This document shows, one piece after another, positions 8,267-16,758 of a DNA stretch of 64,000 nt. Position numbers and translations under genes: made by a program. Within the stretch, counting starts at the first letter, position 1. Each line of letters opens with the position of its first letter. The stretch is from Porphyrobacter sp. AAP60. GTDB lineage: Bacteria; Pseudomonadota; Alphaproteobacteria; Sphingomonadales; Sphingomonadaceae. Under the pieces are notes generated by a model. It did not search any database and was not told where the DNA came from. It saw only the letters and a list, made by a program, of their open reading frames with translations. The stretch covers positions 62,001 through 126,000 of the forward strand of contig NZ_LJHV01000023.1 of the NCBI RefSeq assembly GCF_001296025.1. Direction: 5' to 3'.

Positions 8267-8848
8267 ATGCTCGCCCTGCTCCTCGCCGCCGCTCAGCCGG
8301 CTGAACCCGCCCCCGCACCCGATTGCTCCTATGATTGGGAGGCGATGCTGACGCTGGATCGGCAGGCGTTTGATCAGGATTTGCAAGGCGGCGGATGGCG
8401 CGCCCTTGGCATGAAGGACGGATGCGAGATCGCCGCAGCCGAATTGATCCGTGCATGGCGGCATGAAAAGCGCGATCACGAGGCCATCTTGTATTGGCAC
8501 GAAGGCCAGATGCGCGCTTTCGGCGGCCAGACCGCCGAAGCCATCGCGTTGTTCCGGCGCACCTATAACCCGCCGGAATTCGACCGCGAATTTGGCTGGA
8601 ACTTCTACGTTTCAGGAACTATCGCCTTCCTGCTCGGAAAGCGTGATCAGCTGCAGGAGTCTATTGCGGGGTTGAAGGCGCTGAAGGCACCGAAGCCCGA
8701 CGATAACAGCCTCACGCTGTCTGATGGTACCGTGATCCAGATGAGCTGGCCGCCCAACCTCAACGTGCTCGAAGCTTTCGAGCGTTGCTGGGGCAAGACC
8801 TACAAAGAAGCCTACGGCACCGAAGCCTGCGCGGCGCCGAAACCCTAA
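8267..8848 (+). CDS. Putative exported hypothetical protein
   Basis: A 193-residue protein starting with a short hydrophobic stretch (MLALLLAAAQPAEPAPAP) that looks like a minimal signal peptide. The mature part contains three cysteines and a helix-rich segment, HEGQMRAFGGQTAEAIALF near residue 80, resembling a TPR-like hairpin. I do not recognise the family. Similar small exported proteins in sphingomonads have no assigned role. Its last four bases overlap the end of the convergent epimerase gene. Confidence 0.65.
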   Translation: MLALLLAAAQPAEPAPAPDCSYDWEAMLTLDRQAFDQDLQGGGWRALGMKDGCEIAAAELIRAWRHEKRDHEAILYWHEGQMRAFGGQTAEAIALFRRTYNPPEFDREFGWNFYVSGTIAFLLGKRDQLQESIAGLKALKAPKPDDNSLTLSDGTVIQMSWPPNLNVLEAFERCWGKTYKEAYGTEACAAPKP

Positions 8849-9762
8849 AGCCACCCCTCACGCCGATACCACGCCGCCGTAGCCTTCAACCCCTCTTCAC
8901 CCGCAATGCGCGGCTGCCAGATGCCCGGCGGCGGCTTGCGATCAAACCGCGCGACCCAGTTGGGGTGTGCCATATAGCCCACGCGGTCAGCCGTCAGCTT
9001 GGCGCGGTCGCCGCGCAGTAGGCGGTCGGCGGTGGCGGCGGCTTCCAGCACCGCACGCGGCAGATGCGGCGCGAACACGCTGCGCTTTCCCACCGCCTGC
9101 CCTATGGCCTGGGCGAGTTCCTTGTGGCTCCATCCCCCCTCGCGCCCGTCATCGGGTTCGTAGATTTTCTTCTTCGTCGGCGCGGCGTTGCCTGCCGCCA
9201 GCGTCACCAGCAATTCGGCCAGATCATCGGCATGGATGATCGAACTCGCTCCGCCCGGCGGCAGCGGGACAAAGCCCCATCTGGCGGTGCGGAACATCTC
9301 CAGATAATCGATATCGCGCGGGCCATAGACACCGGGCGGACGCACTGTCGTCCATTCGAGCCCCGAGGCCTCCACCAGCGCCTCTGCCCCTGCCTTGGAC
9401 GCGCCATAGGCCGACAGCGCAGGCATCCGCGCCGAAAGTGACGAGACAAACACCAGCCGCTTTACGCCAGCGCCCGCCATGGCAGCGATGACATTGGCGG
9501 TGCCGGTGACATTGGCGCTTTCGAACTGCGCCGGATCAGGTGTGTTTGTGAGCCCCGCAACATGGATCACCGCACCCGCTCCGGCGACCAGCGCGGCGAG
9601 CGCCGCCGTATCGCCAAGATCGCCGCGCACCCACTCAACACCCGCCCGCGCAGGCTGATCGCGCCGCGCCAGCGCCTTCACCTGATGGCCCTGCGCCAGT
9701 GCCGCATCCATCACTGCACTGCCGACAAACCCGGTCGCGCCGGTGATTGCCAGAAGGCTCAC
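8845..9762 (-). CDS. NAD(P)-dependent epimerase/dehydratase family protein
   Basis: A 305-residue extended short-chain dehydrogenase. It opens with the Rossmann motif TGATGFVG, has GDLGD near residue 50 and the AYGASKAGAE catalytic-type Tyr-x3-Lys near residue 135. Family members act on nucleotide sugars, isoprenoid intermediates, or serve as NDUFA9-like accessory subunits; substrate cannot be assigned. It is the last gene of a minus-strand group with proB ten bases upstream and obgE before that, so it is probably cotranscribed with them. Confidence 0.8.
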   Translation of the reverse strand: MSLLAITGATGFVGSAVMDAALAQGHQVKALARRDQPARAGVEWVRGDLGDTAALAALVAGAGAVIHVAGLTNTPDPAQFESANVTGTANVIAAMAGAGVKRLVFVSSLSARMPALSAYGASKAGAEALVEASGLEWTTVRPPGVYGPRDIDYLEMFRTARWGFVPLPPGGASSIIHADDLAELLVTLAAGNAAPTKKKIYEPDDGREGGWSHKELAQAIGQAVGKRSVFAPHLPRAVLEAAATADRLLRGDRAKLTADRVGYMAHPNWVARFDRKPPPGIWQPRIAGEEGLKATAAWYRREGWL

Positions 9763-9772
9763 GGGCGCCCGA

Positions 9773-10891
9773 TCACAACAACACCATGTGATCGCGGTGG
9801 ATCACGCAGGATCGCGGGGCATAGCCCAGCAGTTCGGCCTGATCATCGCCGCGCTTACCCGCGATGAGTTGCGCGTCGGCAGCATTATACTCGGTCAGGC
9901 CCTGGGCCAGCCTTTCGCCCTTCATGCTGAGCACGCTGACCAGATCGCCGCGCCGGAAGTTGCCCGAAACCTCGACAATGCCCGCCGCCAGCAGACTGGC
10001 CCCGCTCCGCAGTGCCTGGGCACAGCCCTGGTCCACCCGCAATTCGCCCGCAGGCGCCAATCGCCCGCCCAGCCACGCCTTGCGCGCCGAATCCGATCGC
10101 ACCGGCAGGAACAGCGTCCCCGTGCCGGCTGCCAGCGCATGGGCAATAGGCGCATCATGCGTGCCATTGAGGATCGCCAGCGCAATTCCGGCGCGCGTGG
10201 CAATCTGCGCGGCTTGCAGCTTGGATGTCATCCCGCCCGATCCAAGTCCGGAGGATGATTCACCGCTTGCCATCGCTCTGATCTTCGGTGTGACAGCCTT
10301 GACCACCGGCACCAGCTTTGCGCCCGGTTCCCGCGGGTGACGATCATACAGCCCGTCAATATCCGAAAGCAGCAGCACCAGATCGGCGTTCGCTGCCTGC
10401 GCGACGCGCGCGGCCAGCCGGTCGTTATCGCCAAACCGGATCACAGCAGTTGCCACGGTGTCGTTCTCGTTGATGACGGGGATCGCACCGGCCTCCAGCA
10501 GACGGTCCAGCGTGGCGGAGACATTGAGATAGCGGCGCCGTTCCTCAAGATCGCCAAGCGTCAGCAAGACCTGCGCTGCCGTGATCCCCTGGGCGCCCAA
10601 GGCGCGCGACCACAGATCGGCAAGACCGATCTGCCCCACCGCCGCTGCCGCCTGAGCATCGGCCAGACTGCCGCGCCCGCCTTTGGGCAGATCGAGCCGC
10701 GCTGCGCCCAGCGCAATCGCGCCCGAACTTACCACGATCACCTGCGCGCCATGGCGGCGCAGCGCCGCAAGATCGCCGGCCATCCGCATCAACCACTCTT
10801 CGTTCGCCTGTCCGCCGCCGACCAGCAGTGCAGAACCGATCTTGACCACGATCCGCCGCGCGGTGGTGATATTGGCAAGTTTATCCAGCAT
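9773..10891 (-). CDS. proB: Glutamate 5-kinase
   Basis: A 372-residue kinase that phosphorylates the gamma-carboxylate of glutamate, the first step of proline synthesis. The amino-acid-kinase domain shows VVKIGSALLV at the N-terminus, VSSGAIALGA, INENDTV near residue 150 and SDIDGLY near 180. The last roughly 90 residues form the PUA domain typical of full-length bacterial enzymes. It lies 12 bases after obgE. proC is found in the window at 17 kb in a different operon; proA is not present here. Activity is normally feedback-inhibited by proline. Confidence 0.95.
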   Translation of the reverse strand: MLDKLANITTARRIVVKIGSALLVGGGQANEEWLMRMAGDLAALRRHGAQVIVVSSGAIALGAARLDLPKGGRGSLADAQAAAAVGQIGLADLWSRALGAQGITAAQVLLTLGDLEERRRYLNVSATLDRLLEAGAIPVINENDTVATAVIRFGDNDRLAARVAQAANADLVLLLSDIDGLYDRHPREPGAKLVPVVKAVTPKIRAMASGESSSGLGSGGMTSKLQAAQIATRAGIALAILNGTHDAPIAHALAAGTGTLFLPVRSDSARKAWLGGRLAPAGELRVDQGCAQALRSGASLLAAGIVEVSGNFRRGDLVSVLSMKGERLAQGLTEYNAADAQLIAGKRGDDQAELLGYAPRSCVIHRDHMVLL

Positions 10892-10903
10892 AGGCCCCTA
10901 CTT

Positions 10904-11968
10904 TCAGAGCGGCGACCACGCGTCCGCGTCGCCCTCGTTCTCGACTTCCACTGTCTTGGTTTCGGTCGAGGTGCGATCCGGCAGGTAGCCGAGTACCGCG
11001 TCAAGCAGTTCGGAGATGCCAGCGCCAGTCACGCCAGACACCGCAAAAACCTTGTCCGCGCCTGCGGCAAGCAGTTCTTCGCTATAGGCCTCGACCAGTT
11101 CGGCATCGGCCAGATCGAGCTTGTTCAGCACCACCAGCCGCGCCTTGTCTTCAAGGCCCGCACCGTATGCCGCCAGTTCGTCCTCGACGATACGCATCGC
11201 TTCGGCTGGGTCGGCGTCTTCGGTGCCGGTAATGTCGATCAGGTGGATCAGCACCCGGCATCGTTCGATATGGCCGAGGAAACGGTCACCGATCCCGACG
11301 CCTTCCGCCGCGCCTTCGATCAGGCCGGGGATGTCGGCCAGCACGAATTCGCGGCCCTTGTGGCGCACCACGCCCAGTTTGGGCACCAGCGTAGTGAAGG
11401 CATAGTCGCCGACCTTGGCGCCTGCGTTCGACACAGCATTGATGAAGGTCGATTTGCCCGCATTGGGCAGGCCAACCAGGCCCACATCGGCGAGCAGCTT
11501 CAGCCGCAGCCACACCCAGGCTTCCTCACCCGGAATCCCGTCCTGATGCTGGCGCGGCGCGCGGTTGGTGGAGGTTTTGTAGCTGGCGTTACCGCGCCCG
11601 CCGATTCCGCCTTCGAGAAAGACGACGCGCTGGCCGACCTGCGTGAAGTCAGCGAGCACTTCGTCCTTGTCTTCGGAGAAGATCTGCGTCCCGACCGGCA
11701 CCTTGATCACCAGCGGCTTGGCGCTGGCACCGGTGCGATCCTTGCCCATGCCGTGCCCTCCGCGCGGCGCTTTGAAATGCTGCGAATAGCGGAAGTCGAT
11801 CAGGGTGTTGAGGCCGGCGACAGCTTCGAACACGATATCGCCGCCGCGCCCGCCGTCACCGCCGTCGGGCCCGCCGTATTCGACGTACATCTCACGCCGG
11901 AAAGAGACGGCCCCGGGGCCGCCTCCGCCGGACTTCACATAGATTTTGGCTTGGTCGAGAAAATGCAT
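10904..11968 (-). CDS. obgE: Obg-family ribosome-assembly GTPase
   Basis: A 354-residue essential GTPase involved in 50S subunit maturation and stress control. The glycine-rich Obg fold covers about residues 1-158, with runs such as GGGGPGAVSFRRE and GGDGGRGGDI. The G domain shows GLPNAGKST (G1, near residue 167), DIPGLIEG (G3) and NKLDL (G4). The C-terminal tail is short and acidic. It is the first gene of the obgE-proB-epimerase group. The usual rplU-rpmA partners are absent next to it. Confidence 0.96.
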   Translation of the reverse strand: MHFLDQAKIYVKSGGGGPGAVSFRREMYVEYGGPDGGDGGRGGDIVFEAVAGLNTLIDFRYSQHFKAPRGGHGMGKDRTGASAKPLVIKVPVGTQIFSEDKDEVLADFTQVGQRVVFLEGGIGGRGNASYKTSTNRAPRQHQDGIPGEEAWVWLRLKLLADVGLVGLPNAGKSTFINAVSNAGAKVGDYAFTTLVPKLGVVRHKGREFVLADIPGLIEGAAEGVGIGDRFLGHIERCRVLIHLIDITGTEDADPAEAMRIVEDELAAYGAGLEDKARLVVLNKLDLADAELVEAYSEELLAAGADKVFAVSGVTGAGISELLDAVLGYLPDRTSTETKTVEVENEGDADAWSPL

Positions 11969-12067
11969 GGGGGGCGCATAGGGAATAATTGCTGCAAATG
12001 CGAGGGCTTTGGGCGGCGGTCCCCTCGGCCCATAGGGCGGCTAGGGCGCCAAAGGATTCTGGCGCCC

Positions 12068-12136
12068 GCCCGCAGCGATGCGACTTTCAGGTCGCGTGAG
12101 CGAGGATTTCGCACCCCGGATGGGGTGCGGAACTCA
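12068..12136. repeat. Structured intergenic repeat, copy A (two hairpins)
   Basis: This copy contains two hairpins: stem GCGAC/GTCGC at 12080-12095 and stem CGCACCCC/GGGGTGCG at 12110-12129. It ends exactly at the btuB stop codon. A second copy at 46457-46524 shares the GCCCGCAGCGA and TGAGCGAGGA segments and the same two stems with paired base changes. On the minus strand it follows btuB immediately and may act as its transcription or RNA-decay terminator. Confidence 0.75.
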
Positions 12137-14098
12137 AAAACGCGCCTCAACCCCCACAACCGCCGATCGCCCCGGCGAGACGAAGCTGAATACCTGCTCG
12201 TATCGCTGGTCGAGCAGGTTTTCGGCGCGGGCAAAGGCGCTGATGCCGTCTGCCAGCGTCACGCGGGCATTAAGGTTGATCAGCGTGTAATCGTCCAGCG
12301 TTACCCGCACAGGGACGAAACTGGGGTCGGTGAAGGCCACATCGGGCGTCGCTCCATTGTGCCGCACGACCAGCGTGGCTGACGCCGCATCACCGGGCGC
12401 AGTCCATGTCAACGCGGCGCTGGCGATATGTTTGGGGCGGCGCACTTCCTCCACGCCGTTTTCCTCGGCATCGAGGTAGCTGTAGGCCGTATCAAGGCTC
12501 CACTGTTCGGCAAGCCGGGCATTGAGCGACACCTCCACCCCGCGCTGCTTGCTTTTGGTTGTCCGGTTGGCGGGGGTGGCAATGAACGCCGGAGCGGGGA
12601 AGGTGGTGAAAATCTCGCCCTCCAGTTCGCTGTCGAAATAAGTCACCGAAAGACGAGCGAAATCGCCGAAGTCCTGATCCACGCCCACTTCCCACCCCGT
12701 CGATTTTTCGGGCCGCAGCGCTTCATTGCCGATGAACCGGCCATCGATAAAGCCGAACAGCTCGAAGAAGCCGGGGTTCTTGACCCCGCTGCCCGCCGCT
12801 GCGCGCAGCCGGGTGGTTTCGGTGATGCGGTAGCCTGCGCCAACGCGGAAAGTCGTGGCATCGCGGAAGCGGTCGTTGATGTCATGTCGCAATGCTGCCG
12901 ATAGGTCTACGGCCTCGCCGGAATAGCGGTATTCGGCGACAATCCCGGTCTGCTCGATCGCGCGCTGCCCGGTAAATCCGCCGCTGGCGGCGAGCGCGTT
13001 GCGAAAGCTTTCGCGCTCCCAATCGGCGGCGAGGGTCAGGTTGTGTTCGTCAGCGAGCTTGAATGCCGTGACGTAGGACGCCTTGACCCGGTCGCCTTCG
13101 CTGGCCGAAGTCAGGCCGAAAGGGCTGTCTGTCTCGCGGTCGATCTCGGCCACCTGCGCAGAAAGATCATGCGTCCAGCGCCCGTCCAGTACCTCGGCCC
13201 GCGCACCGATGAGGGCATAGACCGCTTCGTTGACGTAGCCCACTCCGGGGCTGTCGATGGTGAATCCGAAGATGGGGCTGGTGAAATCGAAATCGCTGTC
13301 GTTTGTCCGTCCTTCGGTGCGGATGAAGCGGGCGGCGGCGCGCAGGGCGAAGCCGTCGGCCACTTCGACGCCGCCCTTGCCCGATACGGTATAGCTGTCG
13401 CGCCCGATGTCGCGGGTGCCGCCTCTGGCATTGGGCTGCCCATCTGTGCTGACCACCACGACGGAGAGCGCTGCATCCCAACTCTCACCGTTCGCGCCGT
13501 AACGCAGCGCGCCGTTGATGGTGCCCTGCGTTCCGCCCTCGATCCGCGCGGCAAAGCCCGGCACAGCGCGCCCGCTGGCACTTTCATAGGCGACCACGCC
13601 GCCGATGGCGTCCGGGCCGTAAAGCGCCGATTGCGGCCCCCGCAGCACCTCGACCCGCGCGCCGACTTCGGCTTGCAGGGTGCCGATGTCGAATTCGCCC
13701 GCGAAGGGATCGGAAACCTCGATCCCGTCGACAAGCACGAGAACGTGGTTGGCTTCCGAACCGCGCAAACGGATCTGGGTCTGGCCCGCGATGCCCGCAA
13801 CTGCCACGCCGGGGACATCGCGCAGCACATCGGCAATGTCGCGGGTCTGGCGGTTTTCGAGCATCCGGCTTTCGATAACCGTCACCGAGCCAGTGTAGTT
13901 CTCGGTATAAACCACCTCGCGGCTTCGGTTCGCATTGACGAGGATACCCTCTTCCCGCCTGCGTTCGATCAGGGTGACGATCTGATCGCTGGCGACCGCC
14001 GCGCCATCATTCTTTCGATCAGCCTGCTGCGCATGACCAACGCCATGTACCATCAGCGCCGCTCCTGCGACGCTGCACAACAATTTCAGATTTCTCAC
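12134..14098 (-). CDS. btuB: TonB-dependent vitamin B12 outer-membrane receptor
   Basis: A 654-residue TonB-dependent receptor with an N-terminal signal peptide (about residues 1-23, cleaved after VGHA). The plug domain lies at about 60-175, with RDIADVLRDVPGV, IRLRGSEANHVLVLVDG and VEVLRGPQSALYG; the beta-barrel ends in a terminal Phe (VGVEARF). Assignment to cobalamin uptake rests on BtuB-like plug sequence and, most strongly, on the cobalamin riboswitch just upstream. Start is GTG at 14098 with a good GGGAGG site five bases before it. No btuCDF transporter genes are in the window. Expression is expected to fall when B12 is plentiful. Confidence 0.92.
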   Translation of the reverse strand: MRNLKLLCSVAGAALMVHGVGHAQQADRKNDGAAVASDQIVTLIERRREEGILVNANRSREVVYTENYTGSVTVIESRMLENRQTRDIADVLRDVPGVAVAGIAGQTQIRLRGSEANHVLVLVDGIEVSDPFAGEFDIGTLQAEVGARVEVLRGPQSALYGPDAIGGVVAYESASGRAVPGFAARIEGGTQGTINGALRYGANGESWDAALSVVVVSTDGQPNARGGTRDIGRDSYTVSGKGGVEVADGFALRAAARFIRTEGRTNDSDFDFTSPIFGFTIDSPGVGYVNEAVYALIGARAEVLDGRWTHDLSAQVAEIDRETDSPFGLTSASEGDRVKASYVTAFKLADEHNLTLAADWERESFRNALAASGGFTGQRAIEQTGIVAEYRYSGEAVDLSAALRHDINDRFRDATTFRVGAGYRITETTRLRAAAGSGVKNPGFFELFGFIDGRFIGNEALRPEKSTGWEVGVDQDFGDFARLSVTYFDSELEGEIFTTFPAPAFIATPANRTTKSKQRGVEVSLNARLAEQWSLDTAYSYLDAEENGVEEVRRPKHIASAALTWTAPGDAASATLVVRHNGATPDVAFTDPSFVPVRVTLDDYTLINLNARVTLADGISAFARAENLLDQRYEQVFSFVSPGRSAVVGVEARF

Positions 14099-14229
14099 GG
14101 ATTCCTCCCGTTATGCGCAACATAAAGGCCGCGAGGGGATCCCATCCCTCACAGTCCGGTGATGTCGCTCACAACGAAAGTCTTTTTTCCGCGCCTGACC
14201 AATCCCTGAGCCAAGCAAAGAGCGACACG

Positions 14230-14402
14230 CCCCGGTCGGTCTCCTGGCTCACGGATCAACGCATCCGGCGCTCGCCTTCCCGGAGGCCCGAAAGCCCCCA
14301 GTGGCTGCCCCTGCTGAAGGGGCGCACACCGCATACTCACCGCTTACAGTTGCAGGGACAGCTGCGGAATCAAACCGCATTCCCGTTACCGAAACGCGGG
14401 AG
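14230..14402 (-). promoter_or_regulatory. Cobalamin (AdoCbl) riboswitch
   Basis: Reading the minus strand from about 14402 down, the conserved blocks appear in order: the 5' GGTAACGGGAAT region, the CAGCTGTCCCTGCAACTGTA segment, the B12-box core GCCACTGGGGG, and the closing GAGCCAGGAGACC. These are the hallmark blocks of the AdoCbl aptamer. It lies about 130 nt ahead of the btuB GTG start. A short hairpin (GAGGGAT/ATCCCCTC) near 14133-14150 sits close to the ribosome site and may be part of the expression platform. The remaining leader between aptamer and gene holds no coding sequence. Confidence 0.95.
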
Positions 14403-14470
14403 CAGCGATAGCGTCAGGCAAAGCTGACGGCAAGGTGTGTAAGGCATGGCAAGAATGGGAGTGCCGGAAC

Positions 14471-14542
14471 GGCGCGTAGCGCCGCAAGCGCGACTGCGCG
14501 TTGCCGCTTATGCGGCGAAGCCAAGCAGCGCGGACGCGCTGC
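14471..14542. repeat. Cluster of short G+C-rich palindromes
   Basis: Between the riboswitch and tRNA-Ala lie at least three perfect small hairpins: GGCGC-gta-GCGCC (14471-14483), GCCGC-ttat-GCGGC (14503-14516) and GCAGCGCG-ga-CGCGCTGC (14525-14542). An imperfect one occupies the gap near 14485-14505. No open reading frame of credible composition is present. It resembles a REP-type palindromic element. Confidence 0.6.
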
Positions 14543-14572
14543 GCCCGGCGTCTGAGGGCAAAAACCGGGAAT

Positions 14573-14598
14573 CCAGTTTTCAGGCGGAGCCTGAAAAC

Positions 14599-14601
<3 letters not shown>
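14573..14601 (-). terminator. 13-bp hairpin beginning at the tRNA-Ala CCA end
   Basis: A perfect 13-bp inverted repeat with a three-base loop. On the minus strand its 5' arm begins with the CCA that ends tRNA-Ala and reads CCAGTTTTCAGGC; the 3' arm is GCCTGAAAACTGG. A GGTTTTTG run follows about six bases later. Position and T-run suggest a transcription terminator, but pairing of the CCA itself is unusual. Confidence 0.55.
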
Positions 14602-14674
<73 letters not shown>

Positions 14675-14778
14675 GTTCCAGGTTTTCACGCCTGACCGCA
14701 TGCTATCAGGCGAAGGCGCGGAATAGCGCTGCACAAAGCCGCTTGCAACGGCATTTCATGCCGCTGCAAGCGCTGCAA

Positions 14779-15681
14779 TTACTCGCCCGGCGCAGGCGCG
14801 GGGTTGGTGGCAAGCGGTTCCACCACCGGCTGCGAAATCACGCCTTCGGTCACCGGAATCACCGGCACGGCTACCCCGGTTTCGGGATCGATCACGGTCT
14901 GCGCTGCATAGGTTGGCACCGGAACACCGCTCATGCGGGCTTCCTGAACCGCCACCCAGCCCGGCTGCGAAGCGCCGTATTGTGCGCCCCATTTGTCGTC
15001 CCACTGCGCCGAGGCCTGCTGATAGGTCTCATATTCGCTGAAAAACTGATCAAACGGCAGCAGCAGCAGGTCGAAATTCTCACGGGCAAAAGCAAGCGGA
15101 TCGGTTGGCGGGGTCAGCAAGGCGCGGTTCGACACGTCGAGCGCAGCGCGGCAAAATCCGCCGCGTGCCGCCGGAAGGGCAAAGAAATTGTAGACCTGCG
15201 TGGTATAGCCATCACGCGCCACCATCGCATCGCGGCGCACGCGGAAGCGGCTGTTATAGCCCTTTTCGATCCGGTCGTTGACGCCCTTCAGCGGCCTGAC
15301 ATTCGCGGTCAGGAAGGCGCGGTAGCCGTCAAGGATCGGCGCGTATTCGGGCGACAGGCAATTGAGCGCCGCCACGTTCCAAGCGGATCGCAGGTTCCAG
15401 ACCAGCTGATCATCGCTGAGGTTGCTGTTGACCGTAATGCGGCGTCCATCCGGCCCGCGCTGCGGAATATCCATCACGTAATGTGCGCCGCCCGGCGGCA
15501 GCGGACGATAGGGCACCGCTTCGACCACGGGCGGTGGCGGCGGAGGCGGAGGCGGCGGGGGCGGCGGGGGCTTGGCACAAGCCCCAAGAATAGCACTGCC
15601 CACGACCAGCGTAGTAATCGTCAGGCCGAAGGGTGTCCGAGTTTGCGAAGGAATCGAAGGCGTGTGCGGAGCCGCGCTCAT
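14779..15681 (-). CDS. Poly-proline lipoprotein of unknown function
   Basis: A 300-residue predicted lipoprotein. The hydrophobic segment GLTITTLVVGSAILGAC ends in a plausible lipobox (LGAC), and the lipidated Cys is followed by Ala-Lys and about 14 consecutive prolines, likely a rigid spacer from the membrane. The globular part contains VMDIPQRGPDGRRITV and LSDDQLVWNLRSAWNVAALNC-like stretches; I do not recognise a named domain. I chose ATG at 15681, preceded by AGAGAGG at eight bases, over an upstream ATG at 15732. Similar proline-rich lipoproteins occur in other sphingomonads. It stands alone between tRNA-Ala and the Bax-inhibitor gene. Confidence 0.75.
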   Translation of the reverse strand: MSAAPHTPSIPSQTRTPFGLTITTLVVGSAILGACAKPPPPPPPPPPPPPPVVEAVPYRPLPPGGAHYVMDIPQRGPDGRRITVNSNLSDDQLVWNLRSAWNVAALNCLSPEYAPILDGYRAFLTANVRPLKGVNDRIEKGYNSRFRVRRDAMVARDGYTTQVYNFFALPAARGGFCRAALDVSNRALLTPPTDPLAFARENFDLLLLPFDQFFSEYETYQQASAQWDDKWGAQYGASQPGWVAVQEARMSGVPVPTYAAQTVIDPETGVAVPVIPVTEGVISQPVVEPLATNPAPAPGE

Positions 15682-15794
15682 GTAAGTAACCTCTCTTGCT
15701 GCGGGCTGTGCTGCCGCTTGCGGTGCGATCATGTTCGCCCCGGGCTTGCTCCAGCCTTAAGCGCATTCGATAGCTGTGTCGGAACACAAAGCAA

Positions 15795-15825
15795 ATGCCC
15801 GGAACCTGTGAAAGGCTCCGGGCAT
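15795..15825 (-). terminator. Hairpin terminator after the Bax-inhibitor-1 gene
   Basis: A strong stem of ATGCCCGGA(G)CC against GG(T)TCCGGGCAT with a seven-base loop, followed on the minus strand by a T-rich TTGCTTTGTG. It lies 50 bases past the stop of the BI-1 gene and before the lipoprotein gene, so it separates two transcription units. Confidence 0.65.
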
Positions 15826-15873
15826 CCGACATTTCAACATTTGTGCGGCGAGCCGTGTGCCCGCGCAGTACGA

Positions 15874-16620
15874 TTACTCGCGGTTGCCGAGGAAGCTGAG
15901 CAGGAACTGGAACATGTTGATGAAGTCCAGATAGAGGCTCAGCGCGCCGAGGATCACGGCCTTGCCCGCGAATTCGGTGCCACGCAGATATTCATACTCG
16001 TTCTTCAGACGCTGCGTATCATAGGCGGTCAGGCCGGCAAAAATCAGAACGCCGATGAAGCTGATCGCGTAGTGGAACGCAGGCGACTGCAGGAACATGT
16101 TGAGCACCATTGCCACCAGCAGGCCGATCACGCCCATGATCAGGAAGCTGCCCATGCCCGACAGGCTCTTCTTGGTGGTGTAACCCCACAGCGACAAGCC
16201 GGCAAAGGCCGCCGCAGTGGCGAAGAAGGTCGTGGCAATCGAACCGCCGGTGTAAACCAGGAACACCGATGACATCGAAAGGCCCATCAGCGCGGCAAAG
16301 CCCCAGAACATCAGTTGCAGGGTCGCAGTGCTGAAGCGGTTGGCGCCAAAGCTCATCGCGAACACGATGGCGAGCGGCGACAGCGCCACGATCCAGCGCA
16401 GGATACCGCCGGTGAAGATCGTTTCTGCCACACCGCTGGAGAACGCCAGCAGCGCGACAACACCCGTCAGCAGGATGCCCGAGGTCATGTAATTGTAGAT
16501 CGAGAGCATGTGCGAACGCAGGCCCTCGTCAAAGCTTGCGCGTCCGGCGACATCGCCTCCGGCGCGGGGCACGGAGCCCAACCGCTGCGCATTGCGCGAG
16601 GTGTCATTCCAGTCAGCCAT
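15874..16620 (-). CDS. Bax inhibitor-1/YccA family membrane protein
   Basis: A 248-residue inner-membrane protein with a roughly 35-residue cytosolic N-terminus and about seven hydrophobic helices. The family signature FIGVLIFAGLTAYDTQRLK lies near residue 185, with the conserved acidic pair region GALSLYLDFINMFQFLL at the C-terminus. Bacterial relatives (YccA, YbhL) modulate FtsH proteolysis or act as pH-dependent calcium leak channels. It is monocistronic, with a terminator hairpin downstream. Confidence 0.93.
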   Translation of the reverse strand: MADWNDTSRNAQRLGSVPRAGGDVAGRASFDEGLRSHMLSIYNYMTSGILLTGVVALLAFSSGVAETIFTGGILRWIVALSPLAIVFAMSFGANRFSTATLQLMFWGFAALMGLSMSSVFLVYTGGSIATTFFATAAAFAGLSLWGYTTKKSLSGMGSFLIMGVIGLLVAMVLNMFLQSPAFHYAISFIGVLIFAGLTAYDTQRLKNEYEYLRGTEFAGKAVILGALSLYLDFINMFQFLLSFLGNRE

Positions 16621-16758
16621 TGTGAAACCCTTAGTCCTTCACACGGAGCACGAGGTGTCGCGCTCTCCATGGAAGTGAATATCGGGCCTTTCTTTGCGCA
16701 TTTCAAGCGAAACCGGATTGCAAAGCGCGCAATTCGTTCAGCTTAACAGCGATTAATG

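Noticed and set aside
10337..12382. A 681-codon plus-strand frame opposite proB and obgE
   Set aside because: It is antisense to two clear genes and has His/Arg/Gln-rich composition typical of shadow frames.
14743..16272. A 509-codon plus-strand frame opposite the lipoprotein and Bax-inhibitor genes
   Set aside because: It has an Arg/His-rich antisense composition and crosses a terminator hairpin and two confident genes.
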